Assembly: GCA_016871315.1 (NCBI GenBank)
Contig: VFZE01000020.1
Location: 40,024-104,023 of the forward strand
DNA from: Acidimicrobiia bacterium
Lineage (GTDB): Bacteria > Acidobacteriota > Terriglobia > Bryobacterales > Bryobacteraceae
Length of the DNA stretch: 64,000 nt
Reading direction: 5' to 3'
Below are positions 17,938-27,857 of the stretch, piece by piece (within the stretch, counting starts at the first letter, position 1; each line of letters starts with the position of its first letter). Made by a program: the position numbers and the translations under genes. The notes below the pieces were generated by a model that worked only from the letters and a program-made list of their open reading frames with translations, did no database searches and was not told the DNA's origin.

Positions 17938-19035
17938 CTATTCTATCCAGCCGCCGCCCAGCACTTGGTCCCCGTCATAGAACACCGCGCCTTGGCCCGG
18001 CGTCACCGCACGCTGCGGCTCATCAAAGCGAACCTCGGCCCTTCCGCCCGCCAGCGCCTGCACGCTCGCCGCCGCAGGAACATGCTTGTTCCGGATCCGC
18101 ACCTGCGCTCGCACCACGCCGGCAGGTTCCGCGATCGAGATCCAATTCACCTCCCTCGCCGTGAACCGGCCCCGCAGCAACTCATCATTCGACCCCACAA
18201 TCACGCGCCGGCTTTCCGGCTCCGTCGCGATCACGTAAAGCGGCTCGCCGGTGGCGATTCCCAGCCCCTTGCGCTGTCCCACCGTGTAATGGTGGATGCC
18301 GGCATGCTGGCCCAGTTTGCGGCCGCTTGTCGTCACGATTTCCCCCTGCGCCTGCCTCGTGTCGATGCCTTGCTCTGCAAAATAGGCTTCGATAAATGCT
18401 GCGTAATCCCCGTTCGGCACAAAACAGATCTCCTGGCTGTCGCCCTTGTCCGCCACGGGAATCTTCAGCTCCCGCGCCAGCTCACGAACCTCCTTTTTCT
18501 GATATCCGCCCAGCGGGAACATCGTCCGTGCCAGCTGTGCCTGCGTCAGTCCGAACAGAAAATACGTCTGATCCTTCGATGCGTCCGCTGCCCTCAAAAG
18601 TTGATACCTGCCCGAATCTTGCCGCACCCGCGCATAGTGCCCCGTCGCCACTCTCGTTGCCCCGACGCCTTCCGCCATCTCCAGGAACTGGTCAAACTTC
18701 ACCAGGTTGTTGCACAGCGTGCACGGGATCGGCGTCCGTCCAGCCAGATAATCCTCCACAAACGGCTTCACCACCTGCTCCTCGAACCGCCGCTCAAAAT
18801 CCACCACGTAATAGGGAATCCCCAGCTGCGACGCCACCGCCCGCGCATCGTAAACATCGTCCAGCGAGCAGCAACGCCCCGTCGGCTCATCCGGCATCAG
18901 CTCCGGCAGCCGCCTCTGATTCCACAACTGCATCGTCAGTCCAATCACACGCCGCCCTTCCCGATGCAGCAATCCCGCAACCACGGAGCTGTCCACTCCG
19001 CCCGACATCGCTACCGCAATCAGATCATCCTGCAT
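17938..19035 (-). CDS. mnmA: tRNA-specific 2-thiouridylase MnmA
   Basis: MnmA adds sulfur to the wobble uridine of Lys, Glu and Gln tRNAs. The 365-residue protein has the PP-loop SGGVDSS at residues 10-16, the first catalytic-cysteine region TPIPCTLCNNLVKF and the second cysteine in GDSQEICFV, followed by the C-terminal beta-barrel. The start is ATG 19035 (MQDDLIAVAMSGG), eleven bases inside the upstream cysteine desulfurase gene, which supplies the sulfur. The overlap indicates co-expression. Confidence 0.95.
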   Translation of the reverse strand: MQDDLIAVAMSGGVDSSVVAGLLHREGRRVIGLTMQLWNQRRLPELMPDEPTGRCCSLDDVYDARAVASQLGIPYYVVDFERRFEEQVVKPFVEDYLAGRTPIPCTLCNNLVKFDQFLEMAEGVGATRVATGHYARVRQDSGRYQLLRAADASKDQTYFLFGLTQAQLARTMFPLGGYQKKEVRELARELKIPVADKGDSQEICFVPNGDYAAFIEAYFAEQGIDTRQAQGEIVTTSGRKLGQHAGIHHYTVGQRKGLGIATGEPLYVIATEPESRRVIVGSNDELLRGRFTAREVNWISIAEPAGVVRAQVRIRNKHVPAAASVQALAGGRAEVRFDEPQRAVTPGQGAVFYDGDQVLGGGWIE

Positions 19036-20182
19036 GCGCGTAACTCGGCGATAGCCGCCGCAGATGCGCCGCCGCGGCCGCCACCGCCTCCACCAGCGCG
19101 TCCACCTGCTGCTCATCATTGGAGCGGCCCAGCGAAAACCGCAGGCTTGACTTGGCCTGCTCCGCCGTCAACCCCATCGCAAGAAGCACGTGCGAGGGCT
19201 TCACTGCTCCGGAAGAGCAGGCCGCGCCTGTCGAAACCGCGAATCCACGCAGGTCCAGCGCGATCACCATCGCCTCCCCTTCAATTCCATCAAAGCGCAG
19301 ATTCGTCGTATTCGGCGTTCGCTCCCCAACGCCATTCACTGTAACCCCGGCCACCCGGTCCACAATCGCCGCCTCCAGCCGGTCGCGCAGCGCAGCGATC
19401 CTCCCAGCCTCCTCCGCTTTCCGCGCCACCTCCGCCGCCGCCCCCATGGCTGCGATTCCAGGAACATTCTCCGTCCCGGGCCGCTGCGCCTGCTCCTGGC
19501 GTCCCCCGTGAAACAGCGCATCCAGCGTCAGCTTCCCGCGCACGAAAAACGCCCCGCTGCCCTTGGCGCCATAAAACTTATGCGCGCTCACCGAATACAG
19601 ATCCAGTCCAAGCGAGTCCACCTGCACCGGAATCTTCCCCGCTGCCTGCACCCCGTCGCTATGCATCACCACTCCCGCTTCCCTCGCGATTGCCCCAATC
19701 TCCGCCACCGGCTGCACCACTCCCGTTTCGTTGTTCGCATGCATGCACGAAATCAGAACGGTGTGCGGCCTCAACTGCCGCCGGAACATCTCCGGGTCCA
19801 ACACCCCGCGCGAATCCACGCCCAGATAAGTTACTTCCACCCCTTCCCGTTCCAGTTGCGCACACGCGCTCAGCACCGCCGGATGTTCGACGGCAGTGGT
19901 AATCACATGCTTCCGCTCCCCCGGCCGCGAGCGCACTGCACCCAGAACCGCCAGGTTGGCCGCCTCCGTCCCCCCGCTGGTGAACACTACTTGCTTGGCC
20001 GCGCAGCCTAGCAACGCCGCCACCTGCCCGCGTGCCTTCTCCAGCTGATGACGAGCCATTTGGCCGTCCCGGTGAATGCTGCTTGGGTTGGCCCAGCAAC
20101 TCTTCACCGCCTCCTGCATCGCCGTGCATGCCTCCGGGCAAACCGGCGTGGTCGCGTTATGATCGAAGTAGTAACGATTCAC
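19025..20182 (-). CDS. Cysteine desulfurase (NifS/IscS family)
   Basis: The 385-residue PLP enzyme removes sulfur from cysteine as a protein-bound persulfide. Visible are the opening YYFDHNATTPVC, the cofactor lysine in SAHKFYGAKG, and the active-site cysteine loop STGAACSSGAVKPSHVL. The short SSG-containing loop fits the NifS/IscS group. The start codon is GTG at 20180-20182, directly before the conserved N-terminus. It overlaps mnmA downstream, so delivery of sulfur to tRNA is the likely main role. Confidence 0.94.
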   Translation of the reverse strand: MNRYYFDHNATTPVCPEACTAMQEAVKSCWANPSSIHRDGQMARHQLEKARGQVAALLGCAAKQVVFTSGGTEAANLAVLGAVRSRPGERKHVITTAVEHPAVLSACAQLEREGVEVTYLGVDSRGVLDPEMFRRQLRPHTVLISCMHANNETGVVQPVAEIGAIAREAGVVMHSDGVQAAGKIPVQVDSLGLDLYSVSAHKFYGAKGSGAFFVRGKLTLDALFHGGRQEQAQRPGTENVPGIAAMGAAAEVARKAEEAGRIAALRDRLEAAIVDRVAGVTVNGVGERTPNTTNLRFDGIEGEAMVIALDLRGFAVSTGAACSSGAVKPSHVLLAMGLTAEQAKSSLRFSLGRSNDEQQVDALVEAVAAAAAHLRRLSPSYAHAG

Positions 20183-20218
20183 TTGCCTAAGAAGAGCCCT
20201 AGAAACATTTTACAGCCT

Positions 20219-21004
20219 ATGCCGGGCGTTCTCACTCTCACCACCGATTTCGGCACTGACGACCACTTCGTCGGCGTCATGAAAGGCGTGATTCTCAAAA
20301 TCGCGCCCTCCGCCAAGCTCATCGACATCACCCACTCCGTCACTCCCTTCTCCGTCACCGAGGGCGCCTTTGAAATCGGCGAAGCCTACCGCTGGTTCCC
20401 CAAGAAAACCGTCCACCTCGTCGTTGTGGATCCCGGAGTCGGTAGCGCGCGCCGCCCCATTGTCGTCGAAGCCGGCGGCCAGTATTTTGTCGGGCCCGAT
20501 AACGGTGTCTTCTCCATGATCTATAGCCGCAACCTTCATTCGGTCCGCCACATCAGCAACAAAAAATACTTCCTCCGCAACGTCAGCCAGACTTTCCATG
20601 GGCGTGATATTTTCGCGCCCGTCGCCGCCCACCTCGCGCGCGGCGTCAAGCCATCTCTCGTCGGCAAGCGCGTCGACAACTACGTCCGTGGCGATTCCGG
20701 CAAGCCTGTGCGAACCGGAACTCGATGCTGGGCCGGTATGATCCTCAAGGTCGACCGCTTTGGCAACATGATCACCAATTTCCATGTCGAGGAATTCCCC
20801 GACGTTCTTAACCGTCCTTTCGTCCTGCTGGCAGGCATCCGCACCACCGACAAGCTCATCCATAATTTCACCGAAGCTTCTCCAACCGAACCCGCAGTCG
20901 TCGTCGGCAGCTCCGGCTTCCTCGAAGTCGTCGTGAATCAAGGTTCTGCCGCCAAACTGCTCGGCTGCGCCAACGGGTCACCAGCGGAGTTGAGCATCTA
21001 CTGA
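20219..21004 (+). CDS. SAM hydroxide adenosyltransferase (DUF62/SAM hydrolase family)
   Basis: The 261-residue protein matches the family that splits S-adenosylmethionine with water to adenosine and methionine (relatives include fluorinases and chlorinases). Hallmarks are LTTDFGTDDHFVGVMKG at the start, VVDPGVGSARRPI, GPDNGVFS and FHGRDIFAPVAAHLA. ATG at 20219 is used; extension upstream would run antisense into the cysteine desulfurase. Divergent from that gene with a 36-base gap; its TGA stop overlaps the mutM ATG (TGATG). Confidence 0.9.
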   Translation: MPGVLTLTTDFGTDDHFVGVMKGVILKIAPSAKLIDITHSVTPFSVTEGAFEIGEAYRWFPKKTVHLVVVDPGVGSARRPIVVEAGGQYFVGPDNGVFSMIYSRNLHSVRHISNKKYFLRNVSQTFHGRDIFAPVAAHLARGVKPSLVGKRVDNYVRGDSGKPVRTGTRCWAGMILKVDRFGNMITNFHVEEFPDVLNRPFVLLAGIRTTDKLIHNFTEASPTEPAVVVGSSGFLEVVVNQGSAAKLLGCANGSPAELSIY

Positions 21005-21786
21005 TGCCCGAATTGCCTGAAGTGGAGGCAGTTTGCAGAAAACTGCGGCCTGCCGAAGGCCTCCTCATCCGCGGCGTTACCATCCGCCGGTGCGCCTCCC
21101 CCAATGTCCGCCGCGCCAAAGGACGCAAGCTGGAGCAGGTCGAACGCCGCGGCAAGCATCTTCTCCTCCGCCTCAGTGGTGGCAAGACCCTTCATGTCCA
21201 CTTGCGGATGTCCGGCAATCTGTTCCTTCTCCCATCCGCACCCGCTCCATCCGATGCCCGCGCCTTGTTCCGGCTCGATGGCGCTGCCTCTATCGTGCTC
21301 GAAGATCCCAGGGCGCTGGCGCGCATGGAATTGGTCGACACCTCCACTCTCGATCTTCAGTTAAGCCGCCTTGGGCCGGAACCCCTCGAACCCGCCTTCA
21401 CCAAACAATGGCTGGTCACGCAGGCTAAGCGTTCCCGCCTCCCCGCCAAGCTCTTTCTCATGGACCAGTCGAAAATCGCCGGCCTCGGCAACATCTACGC
21501 CGCCGAAGTGCTCTTCCGCAGCCGCATCAACCCCCGTAAGCCGATAAAAACCCTAACCACTATTCGCCTCAGCCGCCTGCACGCCGCCATTGTAGGCGTA
21601 CTGGACGATGCGGTACAATCTGCCTGTATCGCCTATTCCGGCCCGGGTGGTTTTCTAGATTCCGAGACTTTTCCTCTTGCCGTTTACGGCCGGGAGGGGC
21701 AGCCTTGCCTCTACTGCCGCCGCTCCATTCGACGCCTGTCGCAGGGCGGCCGTTCCACCTACTTTTGTCCGGGTTGCCAGAGATAA
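21004..21786 (+). CDS. mutM: Formamidopyrimidine-DNA glycosylase (Fpg/MutM)
   Basis: The 260-residue protein excises oxidised purines such as 8-oxoguanine. It begins with the catalytic MPELPEVEAV (Pro2 nucleophile, Glu3 after Met removal), has the lysine in RRGKHLLLRL, the helix-two-turn-helix around MDQSKIAGLGNIYAAEVLFRS, and a C-terminal zinc finger CLYC...CPGC. The start overlaps the preceding stop, so it is translationally coupled to the SAM hydrolase gene. Confidence 0.95.
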   Translation: MPELPEVEAVCRKLRPAEGLLIRGVTIRRCASPNVRRAKGRKLEQVERRGKHLLLRLSGGKTLHVHLRMSGNLFLLPSAPAPSDARALFRLDGAASIVLEDPRALARMELVDTSTLDLQLSRLGPEPLEPAFTKQWLVTQAKRSRLPAKLFLMDQSKIAGLGNIYAAEVLFRSRINPRKPIKTLTTIRLSRLHAAIVGVLDDAVQSACIAYSGPGGFLDSETFPLAVYGREGQPCLYCRRSIRRLSQGGRSTYFCPGCQR

Positions 21787-21788
21787 AC

Positions 21789-22439
21789 GTGGCCACTGAT
21801 CTCATTGAAGTTGATTTCGACAAGCCTGCTCCCGATGCCTTGGCCCGCGCCGGCGCTGTCATCCGCTCCGGGGGGGTCGTCGCCATCCCCACCGATGCCC
21901 TTTACGTTCTCGTTGCTGACCCTTTTAACCTCCACGCCGTCGGCAAGGTTTTTCAGGCCAAGGGCCGCGAAATCCACCGCTCCCTGCCTTTGCTGGTCAG
22001 TGATCTGTTCATGGCTGAAGATCTCGCCGCCGAGCTCACCGCCCGTTTCTACCTGCTTGCCCGGCGCTTCTGGCCCGGTCCTTTGACCCTCATTGTCCCC
22101 GCTTCCGCCAAGGTCCCCTTAAAAGTCACCGGGAACACCGGCCGCCTCGCCATGCGTCAGCCCAGATCCGGGGTCGCCAGCGGGATGCTGGATTGGCTCG
22201 GACAGCCCTTGATCGCCACCAGCGCGAACATCAGTGGCATGCCCACCTGCGCCAGCGGTATCGAAGTTTTCGGTACCATGGACGGCCGCATCGACCTCGT
22301 GCTTGACGGGGGCGGCTGCCCGGGGCTTGGTGCAACCACCGTCGATATCACCGAACTCATCTGGCGTGTCATCAAGTACGGTGTCATCGAGGAAAAGCAG
22401 ATCGCCGAATGCCTCTCTGGTCCTAAGAATTCGGATTAG
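21789..22439 (+). CDS. YrdC/Sua5-family protein (threonylcarbamoyl-AMP synthase-like)
   Basis: The 216-residue protein has the YrdC fold used to make threonylcarbamoyl-AMP for the t6A tRNA modification. Seen are VVAIPTDALYVL (usually PTDTVYGL), the KGREIHRSLPLLV stretch with the Lys/Arg pair and ATSANISGMPT (SANxSG motif). The start is a GTG at 21789, three bases after the mutM stop; no ATG lies in a sensible place. The changed PTDALYVL box leaves open a YciO-type paralogue rather than the essential TsaC/Sua5. Confidence 0.85.
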   Translation: MATDLIEVDFDKPAPDALARAGAVIRSGGVVAIPTDALYVLVADPFNLHAVGKVFQAKGREIHRSLPLLVSDLFMAEDLAAELTARFYLLARRFWPGPLTLIVPASAKVPLKVTGNTGRLAMRQPRSGVASGMLDWLGQPLIATSANISGMPTCASGIEVFGTMDGRIDLVLDGGGCPGLGATTVDITELIWRVIKYGVIEEKQIAECLSGPKNSD

Positions 22440-22473
22440 TTTTCAAAAAAATATTTGATTTTTATCCTGCTCT

Positions 22474-23274
22474 ATGAATATTCTTTTCATTGGCGACATT
22501 TTTGCTTCCCCTGGTCGGGATATCGTGGCTTATCAATTCTCCAAAATCGTTGCCCGAGAACGCATCGACCTGGCCATCGCCAACGTCGAGAACTCCGCCG
22601 GCGGCTTCGGCGTCACTCCCCCGCTCGCCGATGAGATGTTCGGTCTCGGCATCGACGTCCTCACCAGTGGAAATCACATTTGGGATCGCAAGGAGATCTT
22701 CCCCTATCTCGACAAGCAACCCCGCCTCTTACGCCCTGCCAACTATCCCCAAGGTTGCCCCGGCCGAGGGCTCGCCGTCGTCCAGTCCCGCTCCGGCCAA
22801 CCCTGCGCCGTCTTCAATCTTCAGGGCCGAACCTACATGCCTTCCACCGATTGTCCGTTTCAAACCGCGGACCGGCTCCTGGATGGCCTGGACCCCTCCA
22901 TTCGGATCAAGTTCGTCGATTTTCACGCGGAAGTCACCAGTGAAAAAATGGCTATGGGATGGCACCTCGATGGCCGCGTCTCCGCCGTCATCGGCACCCA
23001 CACCCACGTCCCCACCGCTGACTCCCGCATTCTCCCGGAAGGCACTGCCTACCAGACAGACTCCGGCATGACTGGGCCCTACGATTCCGTGATCGGTGTT
23101 CAAAAGGAGCCCATTCTGGACAAGTTCAAAACGGCTTTGCCTGTTCGCATGGAAGCCGCACGCGGCCTCGTCGAACTTCATGGCGTCGTCGTCACGGTGG
23201 ACGAGAATACGGGAAAGGCCTTGTCGATTCAACGCATCAGGGCCAATTATGAGGGCTACTCTCTGGCAGATTAA
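22474..23274 (+). CDS. YmdB-like metallophosphoesterase (2',3'-cyclic nucleotide phosphodiesterase)
   Basis: The 266-residue protein matches the TIGR00282/YmdB family of dinuclear-metal phosphodiesterases. Metal-binding motifs are in order: FIGDIFASPGR (Asp), ANVENSAGG (Asn), TSGNHIWDRKE (GNH), and IGTHTHVPTAD. These enzymes influence RNA turnover and biofilm choice in Bacillus. An AT-rich 34-base leader (22440-22473) precedes the ATG. It is in line with the YrdC-like gene and probably its operon partner. Confidence 0.92.
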   Translation: MNILFIGDIFASPGRDIVAYQFSKIVARERIDLAIANVENSAGGFGVTPPLADEMFGLGIDVLTSGNHIWDRKEIFPYLDKQPRLLRPANYPQGCPGRGLAVVQSRSGQPCAVFNLQGRTYMPSTDCPFQTADRLLDGLDPSIRIKFVDFHAEVTSEKMAMGWHLDGRVSAVIGTHTHVPTADSRILPEGTAYQTDSGMTGPYDSVIGVQKEPILDKFKTALPVRMEAARGLVELHGVVVTVDENTGKALSIQRIRANYEGYSLAD

Positions 23275-23367
23275 CTGGCTCAACTTTTCCGCCGATGTTG
23301 CCGATGGTAGTCCATTGGTATAGATGGATAGTGTCAGGCTGTCTAGTTCTTAGTTAACATCTTTAAA

Positions 23368-26118
23368 ATGAGTCGGTTGCGGGCAGTTTCTCCAGCCCTC
23401 TGCCACCTTTTAACGTCTTTATCCATGAAACTGTCCATGAAGTTGGAGCTGAAATCCCGAATTTGGATGTGGGCCAGTGTCTCCTTGGCTACCGCTTCGC
23501 TGGGTCTGGGGCTGTCTCTGATCAACTCCATCACGCGTAGCCAGCGCGAATCCGAGCTTTGGGCCGGCCGGATCAAGCGGATTCAGTCCGCTAGCTCGAC
23601 TTGGGCAGAACTTCATGATAATACGGAACATAGGGATGCTTCTGACTTACAGAAAGGCTTTCTTGACTACACCCGGTTGGCCGCATCCGTTCAGGCCGAC
23701 TGGCCAGAAGACAGCAACCTCAAAAACTTTCTGCAGCGCAGCAAGGACCTTTTGCAGTGGAAGCTCGGCGAAGGCCGGAAAGCAGAATCCTCTCAATCGG
23801 TCGAGGAACGCGCCCTGCTGATGCAGGAGTGGCGATCCAGGCTGGCTCAAAGCAACGCCTCCTTTGCACTTGCCCTGTCCGGGCCGCTGGAAAAATGGCG
23901 TGACTCCGGGCTGCTTGCCGTCTTGGGCTGCCTTTCTGCCCTCATGCTCATCTTCCTTCAAAGAACTTACCGCCGCGAGATCCGCGACAGGCTCGCGGCC
24001 GAGCAGGCTTTGCGGGCCTCCGAGGCCAGATATCGTGGCTTGTTCGAACATGTCTTGGAGGGGGTCTATCAAAGCACTCCCGAGGGGCGGATCATCGCCG
24101 CCAACCCCGCTCTGCTCAGTATGTTTGGCTTCGAGTCGCTGCAGGATCTGGCCTCCTTCGACGTCCGCGATCTTTACTTCCGTCCGGAGGACCGCCCCAG
24201 AATCACCTCCAAACTCGAGCAGGATGGGTTCCTCAAGAACCTGGAAGTGCGGCTCCGCCGCAGAGACGGACAGATCATCACTGTGCTGGAAAACGCCCGC
24301 GTCGTTCACGACGATACCGGGAAGGTCCTCTGCTACGAGGGCACCTTGACCGAAATCACCGAACGCAAGGCCGCCGAAGAAGCTGCCCTCAACCACACCA
24401 GGCTCGTTGAGGAAGCCCGCGCCAAGCTCGAGGAGCAGGCCAAGCAACTCCTGGAGCAGAGCTTTGAACTGGCCGAAGCCAGGGATCGCGCCGTCCAGGT
24501 TTCCCGCCTCAAGTCGGAATTCCTCGCCAATTTAAGCCACGAGATTCGCACTCCAATGAACGGCGTCATTGGCATGTCGGGACTCCTGCTGGATACGCCC
24601 CTCACTCAGGAGCAGCGCGAATTTGCCGATACCATGGGCCGTTCGGCAGCCTCCCTGCTCAGCACGCTCAACGAGATCCTCGACTACTCCAGAATTGAAA
24701 CTGGTCAAATTGAACTCGCTCAGGAGCCTTTTTCTCTCCGCGAAACCGTGGAAGAGGTCGTCGATGCAATGGCCGAATTGGCCGAACGGAAGGGCCTCGA
24801 ACTGGTCTGCCAGGTGCGCCCACAGACCCCTGACGAACTTGTTGGCGACCACTCCCGCCTCGCGCAGATCCTCCGAAACCTCCTCAGCAATGCCATCAAA
24901 TTCACCCAATCGGGTGAGGTTGCCGTTACCGTTAGCGCTTCCTGGCAGACCCCGGCTGAGGCCTTTCTCCGCTTTCAGGTGGAAGACAGCGGTGTCGGCG
25001 TTGCTCCGGAATCCTTCGTCCGTCTCTTTGAACCCTTTGCTCAGGTCGACGGCGGTTCGGCACGCCAATACGGGGGAACCGGCCTCGGACTTGCCATCTC
25101 CAAGCAATTGGTGGAACGTATGGGCGGTCAAATCGGAGTCGAGAGCGAGCCGGGCCAAGGCTCCCTGTTCTGGTTCCTTGTCCGGCTGCCCAAGCAAAGC
25201 ATCTCCGAGCACAACCTAAGCCCCCGTCAAAAGAACATCGCCGCTTTGCGGGGTAAGTCCGTTCTCGTCATCGATGACGTGCCCAGCGCTCGCGGCGCAC
25301 TCGTCGAATTGCTTTCTGGCTGGGGAATGAGAGCCGTTGCCGCCGGAGATCCTGAACTCGCCTTGCGGCTCCTCCGCGGTGAAGCTGCCGCGGGCGGCCG
25401 TTTCGATTTCGCCCTCCTCGATTACGAGATGCCCGGCATGGGCGGTCTCGAACTTGCCGAATCCATTCTCGCCGATCCCGCCGTGGCTCCCGCCGCGCTC
25501 ATTCTCGTCACACCTTACAGCCAGCGCAGCTTCCATCATGAAACGCTCATGCAAGGCATTCGCGTCATGCTCTCCAAGCCCGTGCTGGAGTCCAGGCTCC
25601 TTGCCGCCTTCGTTCATTGTCTTCGTGAAGGTTCCACAACCAGCGACTTGGAAAAGATGGGAGAAAAAGTCCAGCAACAAGCCGATTCCGCGCTCTCCGC
25701 TGCCTCCGCATCGCTTCCCGCCGCGATCGACCGCGTCCTCATCGCCGAAGACAACCTCGTGAATCAGAGGGTCGCCCTGCGCCTCGTCCAGAAGCTCGGC
25801 TTGTCCGCCGATGTCGCCTGCAGCGGCCAGGAAGCCATTGACGCCGTTCGCCAGCGCCGCTACAGTCTCATCCTGATGGATTGCCAGATGCCAGGTACCG
25901 ATGGTTTCGAGGCCACCGCCGCCATCCGCCGCTTGCAGTCCTCCTCCGGCCGCATCCCCATCATCGCCATGACCGCCAATGCCATGCATGGAGACCGCGA
26001 AAAATGCCTCGCCGCCGGCATGGACGACTATATCAGCAAGCCCGTTAATTTCGACCATCTCCGCGAAATCATTGGCCGCTGGCTCCAACACAGCCGCGTC
26101 GCGAAACTCGGCGCCTGA
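23368..26118 (+). CDS. Hybrid sensor histidine kinase with two receiver domains
   Basis: The 916-residue protein has a membrane helix at about 30-52, an extracytoplasmic helical sensor, a second helix near 176-194 and a PAS domain (about 210-335, SEARYRGLFEHVLEGVY). HisKA follows with phospho-acceptor His391 in NLSHEIRTPMNG, then the ATPase boxes NAIKFTQ, DSGVGV and GGTGLGLAI. Two receivers end it: the first with acceptor Asp in LLDYEMPG, the second with LMDCQMPG and conserved TAN...SKPV. No HPt or output domain is present, so a separate phosphotransfer partner is needed. The start is uncertain: ATGs at 23425 and 23437 are alternatives. Confidence 0.92.
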   Translation: MSRLRAVSPALCHLLTSLSMKLSMKLELKSRIWMWASVSLATASLGLGLSLINSITRSQRESELWAGRIKRIQSASSTWAELHDNTEHRDASDLQKGFLDYTRLAASVQADWPEDSNLKNFLQRSKDLLQWKLGEGRKAESSQSVEERALLMQEWRSRLAQSNASFALALSGPLEKWRDSGLLAVLGCLSALMLIFLQRTYRREIRDRLAAEQALRASEARYRGLFEHVLEGVYQSTPEGRIIAANPALLSMFGFESLQDLASFDVRDLYFRPEDRPRITSKLEQDGFLKNLEVRLRRRDGQIITVLENARVVHDDTGKVLCYEGTLTEITERKAAEEAALNHTRLVEEARAKLEEQAKQLLEQSFELAEARDRAVQVSRLKSEFLANLSHEIRTPMNGVIGMSGLLLDTPLTQEQREFADTMGRSAASLLSTLNEILDYSRIETGQIELAQEPFSLRETVEEVVDAMAELAERKGLELVCQVRPQTPDELVGDHSRLAQILRNLLSNAIKFTQSGEVAVTVSASWQTPAEAFLRFQVEDSGVGVAPESFVRLFEPFAQVDGGSARQYGGTGLGLAISKQLVERMGGQIGVESEPGQGSLFWFLVRLPKQSISEHNLSPRQKNIAALRGKSVLVIDDVPSARGALVELLSGWGMRAVAAGDPELALRLLRGEAAAGGRFDFALLDYEMPGMGGLELAESILADPAVAPAALILVTPYSQRSFHHETLMQGIRVMLSKPVLESRLLAAFVHCLREGSTTSDLEKMGEKVQQQADSALSAASASLPAAIDRVLIAEDNLVNQRVALRLVQKLGLSADVACSGQEAIDAVRQRRYSLILMDCQMPGTDGFEATAAIRRLQSSSGRIPIIAMTANAMHGDREKCLAAGMDDYISKPVNFDHLREIIGRWLQHSRVAKLGA

Positions 26119-26159
26119 TCACATCCTCTTCTCCCACCGGGCTGCTACATTAGTCTCTT

Positions 26160-27854
26160 ATGCCCGATTCCCGCAAGCTTCGCAGCCAGGATTGGTTCTA
26201 TTCGCTCGAATACTATAGTTTCGCCCGCCGCGCCTACCTTCGCAGCGAAGGCCTCACTCGCGAGAGCATTCAAGGCAAGCCCGTCATCGGCATCTGCAAC
26301 AGCTGGAGCGAGCTCAACCACTGCAACCTCCACCTCCGCGATGTCGCCGAGGCCGTCAAACGCGGCGTCTGGCAGGCAGGCGGCGTTCCTCTCGAATTCC
26401 CCACCATCTCCCTCGGCGAAGTGTTCATGAAGCCCACAACCATGCTCTTCCGCAACCTGATGGCCATGGATGTCGAGGAATCCATTCGCGCCAATCCCCT
26501 CGACGGTGTTGTCCTGCTCTGCGGCTGCGATAAAACCACCCCCGCTCAACTCATGGGCGCCGCCAGCGCCAACATCCCCGCCATCATGGTCCCCGGCGGC
26601 CCCATGCTCAGCGGCCATTGGCGCGATCAGGAGATCGGCTCCGGCACCGACATGCGTAAGCTGTTTGATCTCTACCGCATCGGCAAACTCAACGAGGAGC
26701 AGTTCGCCGAAGTCGAGGGCTGCTCTGCACGCAGCAACGGCCATTGCATGGTCATGGGCACCGCATCCACCATGGCCAGTATCGCCGAAGCCCTCGGCAT
26801 GACTCTTCCCGGCTGCGCCGCCATCCCCGCCGTCGACTCCCGCCGCAAGGCCATCGCTGAGCTCAGCGGACGCCGCATTGTCGAAATGGTCCGGGAGGAT
26901 CTCACACCCTCCCGCATCATGACTCATGAGGCGCTGGAAAACGCGATCACCGTCGACATGGCCATCGGCGGCTCCACCAACGCCGTCGTCCATCTCATCG
27001 CCATCGCCGGCCGCCTCGGCATCGAAATCACTCTCGAGGATTTCCACCGCATCTCCCAAAAAACCCCTTACATCGTCAACGTGAAGCCTTCCGGCAGCTA
27101 CCTCATGGAGGATTTTTTCTACGCCGGCGGCCTTCCCGCGGTCATCCGGAATCTGCTCCCGCTATTACATCGAGACTGTCTCACCGTCACCGGCAAGAGC
27201 CTCGCGGAAAACGTTGCCGCCGCCGAATGTTTCAAACCCGATGTCATCCGCACGCTCGACAAGCCCCTCTCTCCGGAAGGCGGCACCCTCGTCCTCTACG
27301 GCAATCTCGCCCCCGATGGCGCCGTCATCAAGCACACTGCTGCCTCTGCTCACCTGCTTCAGCACCGCGGAAAAGCCTACGTTTTCGACCAGTACTACAA
27401 GATGCTCGAGGAACTGGAGCGCGATGACCTGCCGGTCGATGAGAACACCGTTCTTGTACTCAAGAACGGTGGCCCCCATGGTGGACCCGGTTTCCCCGAA
27501 TGGGGCCACATCCCCATGCCCAAAGTGCTTCTCAAACGCGGCATCACCGATGTCGTCCGCATCTCCGATGCTCGCATGAGTGGAACCAGTTTCGGCACTG
27601 TCGTCCTTCACATCGCCCCCGAATCGGCCATCGGCGGACCCCTCGCCGCCGTGCAGACCGGCGACGAAATTATCCTCGATGCCGCCGCCCGCCGCATCGA
27701 CGTCACCCTGCCGCCCGGCGAACTCGATCGCAGGCTCGCCGCTTTCGAGCGCCCCAAGCCGCACTACAATCGCGGCTACGGCAAGATGTTTCTGGATCAT
27801 ATTCAACAGGCCAACCTCGGCTGCGACTTCGACTTCTTGCGTGCCTTAAAATAG
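26160..27854 (+). CDS. IlvD/EDD-family dehydratase, sugar-acid (arabinonate dehydratase-like) type
   Basis: The 564-residue iron-sulfur dehydratase has cysteines in ICNSWSELNHCN, CGCDKTTPAQLMGA and EGCSARSNGHCMVMGTAS. The signature GCDKTTPA and GSGTDMRKLFDLYR fit pentonate/sugar-acid dehydratases better than branched-chain IlvD, which normally reads GCDKNMPG. It therefore probably converts an aldonic acid to its 2-keto-3-deoxy product. Late motifs SDARMSGTSFGTVVLHIAPE are typical of the superfamily. ATG at 26160, 41 bases after the hybrid kinase. Confidence 0.9.
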   Translation: MPDSRKLRSQDWFYSLEYYSFARRAYLRSEGLTRESIQGKPVIGICNSWSELNHCNLHLRDVAEAVKRGVWQAGGVPLEFPTISLGEVFMKPTTMLFRNLMAMDVEESIRANPLDGVVLLCGCDKTTPAQLMGAASANIPAIMVPGGPMLSGHWRDQEIGSGTDMRKLFDLYRIGKLNEEQFAEVEGCSARSNGHCMVMGTASTMASIAEALGMTLPGCAAIPAVDSRRKAIAELSGRRIVEMVREDLTPSRIMTHEALENAITVDMAIGGSTNAVVHLIAIAGRLGIEITLEDFHRISQKTPYIVNVKPSGSYLMEDFFYAGGLPAVIRNLLPLLHRDCLTVTGKSLAENVAAAECFKPDVIRTLDKPLSPEGGTLVLYGNLAPDGAVIKHTAASAHLLQHRGKAYVFDQYYKMLEELERDDLPVDENTVLVLKNGGPHGGPGFPEWGHIPMPKVLLKRGITDVVRISDARMSGTSFGTVVLHIAPESAIGGPLAAVQTGDEIILDAAARRIDVTLPPGELDRRLAAFERPKPHYNRGYGKMFLDHIQQANLGCDFDFLRALK

Positions 27855-27857
27855 CGG

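Noticed and set aside
17545..19344. A 599-codon plus-strand frame over the acyltransferase, mnmA and desulfurase genes
   Set aside because: It crosses three well-supported minus-strand genes and is Arg/Pro-rich; not coding.
22440..22473. AT-rich stretch before the YmdB-like gene as a riboswitch or terminator
   Set aside because: Too short (34 bases) and no stable stem; simply AT-rich leader or promoter DNA.
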